DNA of 48,951 bases from Streptomyces tateyamensis. GTDB taxonomy: Bacteria; Actinomycetota; Actinomycetes; Streptomycetales; Streptomycetaceae. The position numbers and the translations under genes were made by a program. Under the pieces are notes generated by a model. It had not been told where the DNA came from. It ran no database searches and saw only the letters and a program-made list of their open reading frames with translations. Location: contig NZ_PYBW01000039.1 in the NCBI RefSeq assembly GCF_003205575.1, positions 1-48,951 of the forward strand, written 5' to 3'. Positions 16,913-24,156 of the stretch are shown here, piece by piece (within the stretch, counting starts at the first letter, position 1; the number at the start of each line of letters is the position of its first letter).

Positions 16913-17767
16913 CTACATCCCCAGTTTCGCGAGGGCGTTGGCCCACGCGTCGGCGCAGTGCCTGGGGGATTCGCCCTTGGCCTGCGCCGCGGCGAACAGC
17001 CGGGCGGTGTGGGCCTCGGTCAGGCAGCCGCACCGCCCGTGCGTGGACAGGACCGCGAGGAACGCCCCGAACACGGTGGCGTGCACCGCGCTGGCGGCCT
17101 CGCGGATGCGCTGCTCGGCCATCGCGATGCCCCGCTCCAGGTACGTCGGCGTACGGTGCGGGCACCGCCCGCCCCCGGCCGGTGCCGGCACCGTGGCGGT
17201 CACCGGGCGGGCTGGGGTGGGGTCCTTCACGATCAGGTCGCGGACGGTGTCCGGCAGGGCGGTCAGGGCGCCGGTGCCGGGGCCGAGCCACCGGGCGTAG
17301 GCCATCGTGGACTTGATGTCCACGCCGGGCCGTACCCGGTTGGCGGAGGTCATGGCGCCGCGGTAGAGCCAGTGCTCGCCCCGGGTGGTCGCCACGGTCT
17401 GGGTGGCGGGCAGGCTGGCCCGGGCCCACGCGATCGCGGCCGCGTCGTCCAGGTCCACCACGGTCAAGCCGGCGCCGCCGGGGTGGTAGCCGACCGCGGC
17501 CGCCTCACGCCACGCCGCCGCCCACTCGCGGGAGGTGATGATCTCGTGGTCGGTGGTGGCGGCGGCCCAGCCGTGGCAGGGGGCCGGGCAGGTGCAGGGG
17601 CCGGGGGTCTTCATGTTCGGTCGGCCGCCGCACCGGTTGCCGGTGCAGGCCGGGCAGTTGCCGAACGGCACCTTCCCGGCCCGCAGCGGCAGCACGGGCC
17701 AGCCGGAGGCAGCCAGGGAGAGAGCCGCGGTCAGGTGCTCTCCCCGCAGGCGGGTCGCTTGGGTCAT
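16913..17767 (-). CDS. Bifunctional DNA primase/polymerase (AICE RepPP-type replication protein)
   Basis: A 284-residue prim-pol protein. Conserved elements are the N-terminal SGWPVLPLRAGKVP, the catalytic acid pair in GLTVVDLDD, the His motif TRGEHWLYR, and the third acid in GVDIKST. A Cys-rich insert (CPACTGNRCGGR...CTCPAPC) precedes the acid pair, as in actinobacterial relatives. AICEs are known to replicate through RepSA, RepAM or prim-pol (RepPP) proteins, and this element has the last type. ATG 17767 is preferred to ATG 17776 because AGGAG is 9 bp upstream of the former and touches the latter. It is followed 3 bp later by the ATPase gene. Confidence 0.9.
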   Translation of the reverse strand: MTQATRLRGEHLTAALSLAASGWPVLPLRAGKVPFGNCPACTGNRCGGRPNMKTPGPCTCPAPCHGWAAATTDHEIITSREWAAAWREAAAVGYHPGGAGLTVVDLDDAAAIAWARASLPATQTVATTRGEHWLYRGAMTSANRVRPGVDIKSTMAYARWLGPGTGALTALPDTVRDLIVKDPTPARPVTATVPAPAGGGRCPHRTPTYLERGIAMAEQRIREAASAVHATVFGAFLAVLSTHGRCGCLTEAHTARLFAAAQAKGESPRHCADAWANALAKLGM

Positions 17768-17851
17768 GCTGAACATCTCCTGTTCTCACGAGGGCAGGTG
17801 AGGCGGAGCGGCCGGGGTTCCTGGCCAGGACGGCCCGGCCGCTCCGCACGG

Positions 17852-18118
17852 CTAGAACGGGGGCTCGGTGCTGTAGACGGGCTCGCGCCAGCCGAGCCGG
17901 CGGGCCACCAGGCGGGGCAGCCGCAGGACCCGCCGCTGCGGGAAGGAGTTCCAGCAGTCGCAGGGGTCGGCGTCGCACTCGCCGAACTCCGGGTCGCCCC
18001 AGCAGTAGGCCAGGAAGCCTTCACCACAGCACTGCGGGCAGTTCGGGTTCGGGCGCTGGGTGAGGAGCACGGCGGGCCTGGGGCCGTAGCTGAGGGTCAG
18101 GGTCCAGTACAGGTGCAC
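17852..18118 (-). CDS. Small Cys-rich zinc-binding protein, 88 aa
   Basis: A conserved hypothetical type found in streptomycete mobile elements. It opens with MHLYWTLTLSYGPRPAVLL, then has Cys pairs CPQCCGEG and CDADPCDCW that could hold zinc, and a basic C-terminal half (RLPRLVARRLGWRE). There is no membrane segment. GTG 18118 has AGGAG about 9 bp upstream. Its first 98 bases overlap the preceding small gene in a different frame. The role is unknown; position just upstream of the prim-pol gene suggests replication or transfer support. Confidence 0.72.
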   Translation of the reverse strand: MHLYWTLTLSYGPRPAVLLTQRPNPNCPQCCGEGFLAYCWGDPEFGECDADPCDCWNSFPQRRVLRLPRLVARRLGWREPVYSTEPPF

Positions 18119-18287
18119 GGGGTTCGTCTCCTGTCGTGGCAGGGGTGGTCTGCTGCGCTTCGGCGCAGACCTTGTGGGAGGGGCGGCGCTGGTCGTCGCG
18201 CAGCGGGGTGGGCCTGCCGCACCAGCGGCACGGCAGGTCCCGGGTGTGGTCGAAGTGCCGTGCGTCGCGCCAGTTGAGGAGCGCCAC
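18021..18287 (-). CDS. Small zinc-ribbon-like protein overlapping the next gene
   Basis: An 88-residue frame starting at GTG 18287, only 8 bp after the methyltransferase stop, with AGGA ahead of it. The N-terminal half looks genuine: a CxxC pair in LPCRWCGRPTPLRDD and HKVCAEA. The last third overlaps the following gene by 98 bp and is Pro/Arg-rich, as expected where another frame is under selection. It could encode a short zinc protein with an unconstrained tail, or be partly spurious. Function unknown. Confidence 0.5.
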   Translation of the reverse strand: MALLNWRDARHFDHTRDLPCRWCGRPTPLRDDQRRPSHKVCAEAQQTTPATTGDEPRAPVLDPDPQLRPQARRAPHPAPEPELPAVLW

Positions 18288-18295
18288 GGCCGGTC

Positions 18296-18949
18296 CTACG
18301 CGGCCACGTGGTCGGGGGCAGTGGCGCCGAGCAGCTCGGCGGCCTGGTGGCCGATGTGCTGGGTGTAGGCAGGCGGGATGGCCTGGCGGGCTTCGAGGTT
18401 GCTCATCCAGGTGCAGCCCATGGCGTCGGCGAAGGCGCGTTCGTCCTTGTGGGCGAACGGGATCTGACCGGGGTGGTGGTGGCAGGGGGCGGTGAGTTGG
18501 AAGGCGTGCCAGGAGGTCTCGAACAGTCGGTGCCGACGCACGCGCAGACCGAACATGGAGCCGCACAGCAGCAGGTCGGGGCGGACCGGTGAGCCGGGGA
18601 CGTTTTCCATGACCCACGGCCGCCCGCTCCCGGTGAGCAGGTCCCGGGTGGGGGCGATCAGGTTCGGGTGCTGCTCGGCGCTGCCGCGCCACCTGGTCAC
18701 GGCGGCATAGTGCTGGCAGGGCGGGGAGGCGTGGACCAGGTCGAAGCGGTGGGCGTGCTGGGCGGCGTACTCCAGCGCGTCCGCTTGGACGAAGGTGAAC
18801 GGGTAGTTCGGCTGGGGTTCCTTGTCGACGCCGGTCACCTCGAACCCGGCCAGGTGGTAGCCCATGCCGGCACCGCCCGCGCAGCAGAACAGGTCCAGCA
18901 CGGTCAGGCCGTTCGCTTGGCGGCCCGGGGCGCTGCTCACGCGGCCCAT
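18296..18949 (-). CDS. Short C5-cytosine DNA methyltransferase (second of two)
   Basis: A 217-residue class I methyltransferase that would put methyl groups on cytosine C5 from AdoMet. Motif I is LDLFCCAGGAGMGYHLAGFE, the catalytic Cys is in ASPPCQHY (motif IV), ENV occurs in VMENV (motif VI), and RVRRHRLFE is motif VIII. It is much shorter than usual 5mC enzymes and has little room for a target-recognition domain. ATG 18949 has GGAGG 4 bp upstream; GTG 18940 forms a GTGA overlap with the previous stop and is the alternative. It is a paralogue of the gene directly upstream. Confidence 0.85.
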   Translation of the reverse strand: MGRVSSAPGRQANGLTVLDLFCCAGGAGMGYHLAGFEVTGVDKEPQPNYPFTFVQADALEYAAQHAHRFDLVHASPPCQHYAAVTRWRGSAEQHPNLIAPTRDLLTGSGRPWVMENVPGSPVRPDLLLCGSMFGLRVRRHRLFETSWHAFQLTAPCHHHPGQIPFAHKDERAFADAMGCTWMSNLEARQAIPPAYTQHIGHQAAELLGATAPDHVAA

Positions 18950-19668
18950 CGGACCTCCAGTCCGGCCGCGGCGGCAGCCTGGCGGCCGATCAGGCGGGTG
19001 TAGGCGGGCGGGATGCACTCGCGGATGCCGTCGCGGTTCATCCAGGGGACGGCCATCACCTCGCGGGCCAGGGCGACGCCGGAGAAGTTGCCGACGAACT
19101 GCCCGAACCAGCCCTCGGGGACGGGGCGCCCCATCTTGGCCTGCGGCGCGAGGTGGGCCGGGTGCTCCGGGACGGCCAGGACGAGGCCGCCGCCGGTCTC
19201 GAAGTAGCGGTGCCGGTAGGTGCGCAGACCGAACATCGCCCCGCACAGCATGACCGGGTCGCGCAGCTCGGGGCGGGCGCCGCCCACGTTCTCGATCACC
19301 CACGGCCGCCCGGCCCTGCTGAGGGCGTCGCGGGTGGGGGCGATCAGGTCCGGGTGGGCGTTGCCCTGGATCCGCTGGGCGTCGGAGTAGCCCTGGCACG
19401 GCGGGGACGCGTGCACGAAGTCGAACTCCGCGCCGTGCTGGGCGATGAACTCGACTGCGTCCGCGCGGGCGAACGCGAACGGGTACCGGGGCTGCGGGTC
19501 CTTGTCGATGCCGAGCACCTCGAACCCGGCCAGGTAGTAGCCCATGCCGGCGCCGCCCTGGCAGCAGTACGCGTCCAGCATCGTCAGGCCGTTCCACGGC
19601 CGGGCGGGCAGCCATCCGGCCGCCGGGCGGTCGGCCAAGGCGGCCACGGGACTCTGACGGGCGCTCAC
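18937..19668 (-). CDS. Short C5-cytosine DNA methyltransferase (first of two)
   Basis: A 243-residue enzyme built like its downstream neighbour. Motif I is LDAYCCQGGAGMGYYLAGFE, the catalytic Cys is in ASPPCQGYS, motif VI is VIENV, and motif VIII is RTYRHRYFE. Compared with its neighbour it has an extra segment around KMGRPVPEGWFGQFVGN before the shared end (WMNRDGIRE, IPPAYTRLIG). GTG 19668 overlaps the preceding stop by 4 bp (GTGA). No restriction endonuclease is encoded nearby, so a solitary (anti-restriction or regulatory) methylation role is more likely than a full R-M system. Confidence 0.87.
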   Translation of the reverse strand: MSARQSPVAALADRPAAGWLPARPWNGLTMLDAYCCQGGAGMGYYLAGFEVLGIDKDPQPRYPFAFARADAVEFIAQHGAEFDFVHASPPCQGYSDAQRIQGNAHPDLIAPTRDALSRAGRPWVIENVGGARPELRDPVMLCGAMFGLRTYRHRYFETGGGLVLAVPEHPAHLAPQAKMGRPVPEGWFGQFVGNFSGVALAREVMAVPWMNRDGIRECIPPAYTRLIGRQAAAAAGLEVRWAA

Positions 19669-19928
19669 GCGGCCCGCCGCGCGGTGATGTCGGTGACGGT
19701 GGCGAGGTGCACGGGCGGGGCCGGGGCCACGTCGGGGGCGGGCTCGCGGCCGCCGGGCGGGGTGCCGTCCGCCTCGCCCTGCTGGGCGCGTTGGGCGGCG
19801 GACCAGGCGAGCACGTCCCGGTCGGTGGCGGATTCCTTGTCGCCGTCGCGCCAGGACCAGGCGCACCAGCCGCTGGCCAGCAGGGCGACGCCGCCGAACG
19901 CGACGGCCGAGATCTCGTCGAAGGTCAC
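19665..19928 (-). CDS. Small single-pass membrane protein, 87 aa
   Basis: It starts with a short acidic segment (MTFDEIS) and one transmembrane helix (about residues 7-26, AVAFGGVALLASGWCAWSW), then a charged, Pro/Ala-rich cytoplasmic tail. I do not recognise the family. It is linked by 4-bp overlaps to the genes on both sides. Small membrane proteins in this position are common in AICE and plasmid transfer regions, where some (Spd) help DNA spread along the mycelium; that role is inference. Confidence 0.68.
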   Translation of the reverse strand: MTFDEISAVAFGGVALLASGWCAWSWRDGDKESATDRDVLAWSAAQRAQQGEADGTPPGGREPAPDVAPAPPVHLATVTDITARRAA

Positions 19929-20131
19929 GGGGTTCCTCCGGTGCGGGTGGCCAGGGCGATGGCGTCCATGACGGTGGTGCCGAGTTCGGCGCAGCGCTGC
20001 TGGATCGCGGCCCAGGAGGCGGGGTCGATGCGCATCAGCGCCGCGAGGGAGGCGGCCGGGTCGTGGTCGGCGGCGGCGGTCAGGGCGTCGGTGAAGTGGG
20101 AGGCGGCCAGCGGCCGGATCGTGGGGGCCAT
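19925..20131 (-). CDS. Small helical protein, 68 aa
   Basis: A soluble, Ala-rich protein (LAASHFTDALTAAADHD, RIDPASWAAIQQRCAELG) with no motif I can name. ATG 20131 has GGGAGTGA upstream, and its stop overlaps the next start by 4 bp (ATGA), which supports real translation. It belongs to the small-gene cluster of the transfer region. Function unknown. Confidence 0.62.
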   Translation of the reverse strand: MAPTIRPLAASHFTDALTAAADHDPAASLAALMRIDPASWAAIQQRCAELGTTVMDAIALATRTGGTP

Positions 20132-20148
20132 GGTGGTCACTCCCTCGG

Positions 20149-20337
20149 TCAGTGGTGGTTGAGGGCGTGGATGACGGCGGCCAGGAGCTGGTTGACGGGG
20201 TGGGACAGGCCGGTGCCGGCGGTCTCGAACCCGGCGAGGAACAGCAGCAGGGCCGCGATGGGGCCCACGCGCTTGGCCCAGATGAGGACGGCGGAGCTGA
20301 TGCCGAGCAGGACGGGCAGGGCGATGGTGATGTCCAT
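20149..20337 (-). CDS. Small two-helix membrane protein, 62 aa
   Basis: MDITIALPVLLGISSAVLIW forms the first hydrophobic helix and RVGPIAALLLFLAGFETAG the second, ending in a short His/Asn tail. It resembles small Spd-type or KilB-like membrane proteins of Streptomyces transfer regions in size and position, not in a diagnostic motif. ATG 20337 has GGAAGGAC about 9 bp upstream. Confidence 0.65.
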   Translation of the reverse strand: MDITIALPVLLGISSAVLIWAKRVGPIAALLLFLAGFETAGTGLSHPVNQLLAAVIHALNHH

Positions 20338-20372
20338 GGGTGGTGCGTCCTTCCGAGCAGCAGGGGTGAGGG

Positions 20373-20624
20373 TCAGCGGGTGCCGGCGCGCCACGTGCGG
20401 TGGGCCAGGTTGTAGAGGTGGCGGCCGATGCGGATGCGCTTGCCGATGCCGCGGCAGCGCCGGCAGGTGCGGCCGCGCTTGGGCCGCCCGTTGCGGTCGG
20501 TGCGGACGGCGTAGCCGAAGCCCCGGCACTTGCGGCAGTTGCCGAACGGGCTCGCCGCACACAGCGCCGCGTAACCGAGGGTGACGGCGCTGGTGAGGGC
20601 TATAGCGGTGGGTATGAGGGTCAC
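20373..20624 (-). CDS. Small membrane-anchored protein with paired CxxCxG zinc motifs, 83 aa
   Basis: An N-terminal hydrophobic helix (IPTAIALTSAVTLGYAALCA) precedes two DnaJ-type motifs, CRKCRGFG and CRRCRGIG, separated by a basic stretch (RTDRNGRPKRGR). The four Cys pairs should form a zinc site; the basic residues suggest nucleic acid or membrane-surface contact. Similar small zinc proteins are standard in streptomycete AICEs next to the FtsK/TraB gene. It is the first gene after the CTAG palindrome region and likely starts the operon running down to the integrase side. Confidence 0.75.
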   Translation of the reverse strand: MTLIPTAIALTSAVTLGYAALCAASPFGNCRKCRGFGYAVRTDRNGRPKRGRTCRRCRGIGKRIRIGRHLYNLAHRTWRAGTR

Positions 20625-20716
20625 GGAGGGGCTCCCAGACGGGTTTCGGGGCGTTTGCGGGCATGCTTGCTAGCCAATAGGCGGCTGGTCAGCTGCTTTG
20701 TGGGTTGCTAGTGGGG

Positions 20717-20754
20717 CCGCTAGGTCTAGCGGGGGTGGCCGCTAGGCCCAGCGG
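20717..20754. promoter_or_regulatory. Two CCGCTAGG-type palindromes, candidate operator or TraB-recognition site
   Basis: CCGCTAGGTCTAGCGG (20717-20732) and CCGCTAGGCCCAGCGG (20739-20754) are 16-bp palindromes on a 22-bp (two-turn) period. Two more GCTAG boxes follow at 20707 and 20669. They occupy the 139-bp gap between the translocase stop and the small zinc-protein gene, so they fit either a repressor operator for the downstream operon or a transfer recognition site. Confidence 0.65.
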
Positions 20755-20763
20755 CCCGCCGGG

Positions 20764-23013
20764 TCAGCCCGCGTCGCGGTTTCGGTCGCGCTCCGTGACG
20801 GCGGCGAGAATGTCGGTGCGGACGATGCCGCGCCGGTTGGCGCCCTTGCCGGCCTCGGTGGCGCCCCAGACCTGGACGGTGCTGATGCCGTAGGGCTTGA
20901 GCGCGGTGCCCAGCTGGTCGGGCTTGGCGCGGCCGGTCAGCTCGGCCCACGGCCCGTACACGTCCGGGCGCAGCTCGGCCAGGCGGTCCACCACGGTCTC
21001 GGACCAGACCTTCGGCTCGTCCGCGGTGGTGACCGCGAGGATGTCCGCCAGCAGGTCGTGCGAGGGGCCCGCCGGGGTGGGGGTGGTGTCGGTGCCGAGC
21101 GCGTACCCGGACAGCAGCCCCGCCCGCTCCCGGGCCACCCGGGCCCGGCCGGCGATGGCTTCGGCGGTCGGCGCGTCGACGTAGACGGAGCGGATGAGCT
21201 GGGCGTCCGCGCCCTCGCCGCCGACGTAGTAGGCGATGCCGCGGTCGGTGCGGGTGAAGGTGGTCGCCTTGACGCCGCGCTTGAACGACCCGCTGCCCAG
21301 CACCATGTCGTTCTCGGTGTGGCCCATCACCTTCAGGCACAGGCGCAGCACCGCGTTCGCGGAGATGCCGGAGGGGATGGACTTGGCGTCGGGGCGCTGG
21401 GTGGCCAGCAGCAGCACGATGCCGGTCGCGGGGCCGCGCTTGACCAGGTCGGTGCAGATCTCCTCGAACTCGCCCCCGTACTTGGGGTGCTCGAACCACA
21501 CCTGGCACTCGTCCACGCCGATCACGATCGGGTGCAGACCCAGGGTCTTGTTGTTCGCCAAGTCGCTGGTGACCTTGTTCTCCGGGCAGATGTCCCGCGG
21601 CAGGGAGCGGATCGCCTTCGTGCGGCGGCGCAGTTCCTCGCGCAGCGCCCACAGGTCGGCGATCGCGTACTCGATGTCCTCCTCGTCGTCGCCGGCCCGG
21701 TGACGGTGGCTCACCTGGTTGCCGACCGGGTCCAGGTCACCGGTGCCCTTGAGGTCGTAGGTGTGCAGCTCGGCCCGCGGGTCCAGCGCCGCGATCAGAA
21801 GGAGCAGGCGCAGCAGGAACGTCTTGCCCATGCGCGGCACGGCGCCGATGATCCCGGCCATGAACATCAGGATGATGGTGACCCAGGCACCGCGCTGATC
21901 GGTGGCGAAGTTCACCGGCTCGAACAGGTCGACCGTGCCTGCCTTGGCCAGTGGCCAGGCGGGCTGCTTGGACTTGGACATGTCCTGGTCCCCCACCCAC
22001 AGGATGAGCCGGCCCGGGTGCTCGTCGGGCATCGGGGAGGGCCACACCGTCCCCAGCGGGCGTCGCAGGCCGGAGGCGAGGCGCTCGCGGCGGTCCATCA
22101 CGTCGGCCACGGTCACGCCCTCGGGCAGTTCCACGTCCGCCCGCCAGCCGGGCCCGTCGCGGGTGATCGGGGCGGGGAAGGTGATCGCGGTCCCCTTGGT
22201 GCGCGCGGAGGTGATCCCGGCCAGCCCCAGCGCCTCCAGCGCCCGCACCACCATGTCCGAGGTGAGCTTGGGGGCCTTGGCCTTGACGACCGAGCGGGAG
22301 ATCAGCGGCTCGTCCGCCGGGGCACCGGCCCAGCCCAGCGCCGCCACCACGGCCGCGGCGAGCAGGACCAGGGTGGTCACGTCGGTCATCACCAGCAGCA
22401 CGATCGTGGCGGCGAGGCCGAACAGCGACCCGAGGAACATCACCAGACCCCGCAGCCGGACCCGGGCGTCCCGCTGGCGGGTGAGCTTCAGGTACATCGC
22501 GGCGTCCTCCGTGCGCGCCGCCGCGGCCCGCAGCGGCGCACCCTCGGCATCGGAGGACCAGCGGCCCAGGAACGTGGCCAGGCGGGCCGCACCGCGCGGC
22601 GCACGCCCGGCGAGCCTGCCCGCGTACAGCGGGGACCGGACCGCGTGGAACGCCACCGTGTGTCCCACCTGCCGTGTGGCCCAGGTGAGCTGGGTGCGCA
22701 GCTCCGTCTTGGACAGCAGCCAGGCGGGCAGGATCGGGCGCCGCACCGGCGGGCCGGGCAGCGGCAGCGGACCAGGGGCGGGCTGGTCGACGTAGAGCGG
22801 GCCGGTCCCGTCCTCCTCCTCGTCGTCCGGGACCGGGCCGGGCGCCGTGGTGGCGGGGCGGCGGGCGGTGCGGGCCCGGTCCAGGTCCACCACCCCGGCC
22901 GGCACCGCGTCCATCACCGGCTCACCGTCGGTGAACGCGGCCTCCAGCAGCCGGAACAGCTCCTCGTCGGACCCCTCGTCGGGGCCGGGCAGGGGCGATT
23001 CGTCGTGGTTCAC
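20764..23013 (-). CDS. FtsK/SpoIIIE-like conjugative DNA translocase (TraB/TraSA type)
   Basis: A 749-residue membrane ATPase that would pump double-stranded DNA between hyphae. An acidic cytoplasmic start is followed by two hydrophobic helices (about residues 188-225). The Walker A GAVPRMGKTF lies near residue 390, the Walker B VIVIGVDECQVW near 495, and the FtsK-like LLATQRPDAKSIPSGI follows. The C-terminal 80 residues (AELTGRAKPDQLGTALKPYG) look like a winged-helix DNA-recognition domain. GTG 23013 has AAGGA 6 bp upstream; an earlier start lacks an RBS. It is the core conjugation gene of the element. Confidence 0.92.
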   Translation of the reverse strand: MNHDESPLPGPDEGSDEELFRLLEAAFTDGEPVMDAVPAGVVDLDRARTARRPATTAPGPVPDDEEEDGTGPLYVDQPAPGPLPLPGPPVRRPILPAWLLSKTELRTQLTWATRQVGHTVAFHAVRSPLYAGRLAGRAPRGAARLATFLGRWSSDAEGAPLRAAAARTEDAAMYLKLTRQRDARVRLRGLVMFLGSLFGLAATIVLLVMTDVTTLVLLAAAVVAALGWAGAPADEPLISRSVVKAKAPKLTSDMVVRALEALGLAGITSARTKGTAITFPAPITRDGPGWRADVELPEGVTVADVMDRRERLASGLRRPLGTVWPSPMPDEHPGRLILWVGDQDMSKSKQPAWPLAKAGTVDLFEPVNFATDQRGAWVTIILMFMAGIIGAVPRMGKTFLLRLLLLIAALDPRAELHTYDLKGTGDLDPVGNQVSHRHRAGDDEEDIEYAIADLWALREELRRRTKAIRSLPRDICPENKVTSDLANNKTLGLHPIVIGVDECQVWFEHPKYGGEFEEICTDLVKRGPATGIVLLLATQRPDAKSIPSGISANAVLRLCLKVMGHTENDMVLGSGSFKRGVKATTFTRTDRGIAYYVGGEGADAQLIRSVYVDAPTAEAIAGRARVARERAGLLSGYALGTDTTPTPAGPSHDLLADILAVTTADEPKVWSETVVDRLAELRPDVYGPWAELTGRAKPDQLGTALKPYGISTVQVWGATEAGKGANRRGIVRTDILAAVTERDRNRDAG

Positions 23014-23121
23014 TTGCAGTCCTTCCACACAGCTCAACAGGTTGGGTGGTGCAGGAAAGGGACCCGGGACGGCCGACCGCGCCGGCAAGCAAGGGGCGGC
23101 CGTCCCGGGCCAGGTGCACGG

Positions 23122-23394
23122 TCAGGGCCGGGGCAGGGCCCGGCACCGCTCGGCGTGGGCCTGCGCCCACTCGCGGGCGGCGCCCTGGTTGGCCTTGAGC
23201 GCGGTGGCCGGGCCGCCGATGCAGGTGGCGGAGACGTGGTCGCACTCCTGGGCGTCGCCGCAGCCCAGGCAGGTGGCGGTGAAGTCGACACCGGAGCCGC
23301 GGGTGATGTCGACGGTCGCTCCGCCCGCAGTCAGGTAGCGGGCAAGGACACCCTCCGGCCACACGGGGACGGTGTCGGTCTCGGGAATCGTCAT
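23122..23394 (-). CDS. Small Cys-containing AICE protein, 90 aa
   Basis: A conserved hypothetical of AICE transfer regions. After MTIPETDTVPVWPEG comes CLGCGDAQECDHVSATC, a Cys/His cluster likely to bind zinc, then a helical tail (NQGAAREWAQAHAERCRAL). ATG 23394 is used, with GAAAGG a few bases upstream; an upstream extension would overlap the neighbour. There is no membrane segment. Function unknown. Confidence 0.72.
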   Translation of the reverse strand: MTIPETDTVPVWPEGVLARYLTAGGATVDITRGSGVDFTATCLGCGDAQECDHVSATCIGGPATALKANQGAAREWAQAHAERCRALPRP

Positions 23395-23407
23395 GGTCAA
23401 CGCCCTT

Positions 23408-23812
23408 TCAGGCAGCGAAGTCGAGCGGTTCGTAGTCGGCAGGGGTCCAGCCGTCTGCGCAGGGCACGCACGTGCCGATCGCGGCGGGCAGGACATAGCC
23501 GGCGTCCCGCCCGCAGGCGGGGCACAGGCGGCGGGCGCGGTTCGCGCAGTCGAGCGCGGCGCGTTTGGCCTCGCTCATCGGCCGCACCGGGCGGGCCAGG
23601 TCGAGGCGGTACAGGTAGGCGAAGACGGGGGCGCCGCGGCTGAGCCGGGAGCGCCAGCCGACCTGGGCGACCACGTCCTGACCACCCGGCCGCAAGCCCC
23701 GGGCGCGCAGTTGGCGGCGCGTCAGCAGCCCCTCAGGGGCGAGCTTGCGCGGGTAGGTGGGCATGCCGCCGTGTCGGGACCCGGACGGGTCCCAGAAGTG
23801 GCCGCGGCTCAC
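23408..23812 (-). CDS. RRQRL-motif zinc-binding protein
   Basis: A 134-residue protein with the arginine-rich LLTRRQLRARGLRPGG segment typical of the RRQRL-motif zinc-binding family found in streptomycete mobile elements, then a Cys cluster CANRARRLCPACGRDAGYVL...CVPC near the end. The family function is unknown; basic residues plus a zinc site suggest nucleic acid binding. GTG 23812 overlaps the upstream stop by 4 bp (GTGA). Confidence 0.8.
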   Translation of the reverse strand: MSRGHFWDPSGSRHGGMPTYPRKLAPEGLLTRRQLRARGLRPGGQDVVAQVGWRSRLSRGAPVFAYLYRLDLARPVRPMSEAKRAALDCANRARRLCPACGRDAGYVLPAAIGTCVPCADGWTPADYEPLDFAA

Positions 23813-24156
23813 CGGGCGGTGCCCTCGGGCGTCGGGGGGTCGTAGTCGGCGAACAGCTGGACCCTGACTCCGGCGAACGTGCCGTTGGCGAGCAGCATGC
23901 CCGCCCCGGTGCTGGACTCGACCGACCTGACGGCGGCCGGGGCGATACCCACTGCCTGGCGCCACTTCTCGAAGTCCGCCGTGTTCTTGCGGAACGACAG
24001 GCACACGCCCCACTTCGGGTCGCGCCACTCGTCGTCGCGGACCCAGTCCAGGGACACCTCGGGGGCTGGCAGGGTCGTGAAGCGCGTCAGCATGCCCAGC
24101 AGGGCTCCGGCAGCAGGGATCAGCTCGGCCGTGCTCACGGCGGTGTCGCTGGTCAT
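23809..24156 (-). CDS. Uncharacterised AICE protein, 115 aa
   Basis: A soluble protein with the core VSLDWVRDDEWRDPKWGVCL and a C-terminal FAGVRVQLFADYDPPTPEG. I do not recognise a named domain, but tight 4-bp overlaps with the DUF2637 gene upstream and the RRQRL gene downstream make it a genuine operon member. No signal peptide or membrane helix. Confidence 0.7.
   Translation of the reverse strand: MTSDTAVSTAELIPAAGALLGMLTRFTTLPAPEVSLDWVRDDEWRDPKWGVCLSFRKNTADFEKWRQAVGIAPAAVRSVESSTGAGMLLANGTFAGVRVQLFADYDPPTPEGTAR

Noticed and set aside
18296..19668. Restriction-modification system
   Set aside because: Two methyltransferases are present but no endonuclease, Vsr or HNH gene is adjacent.
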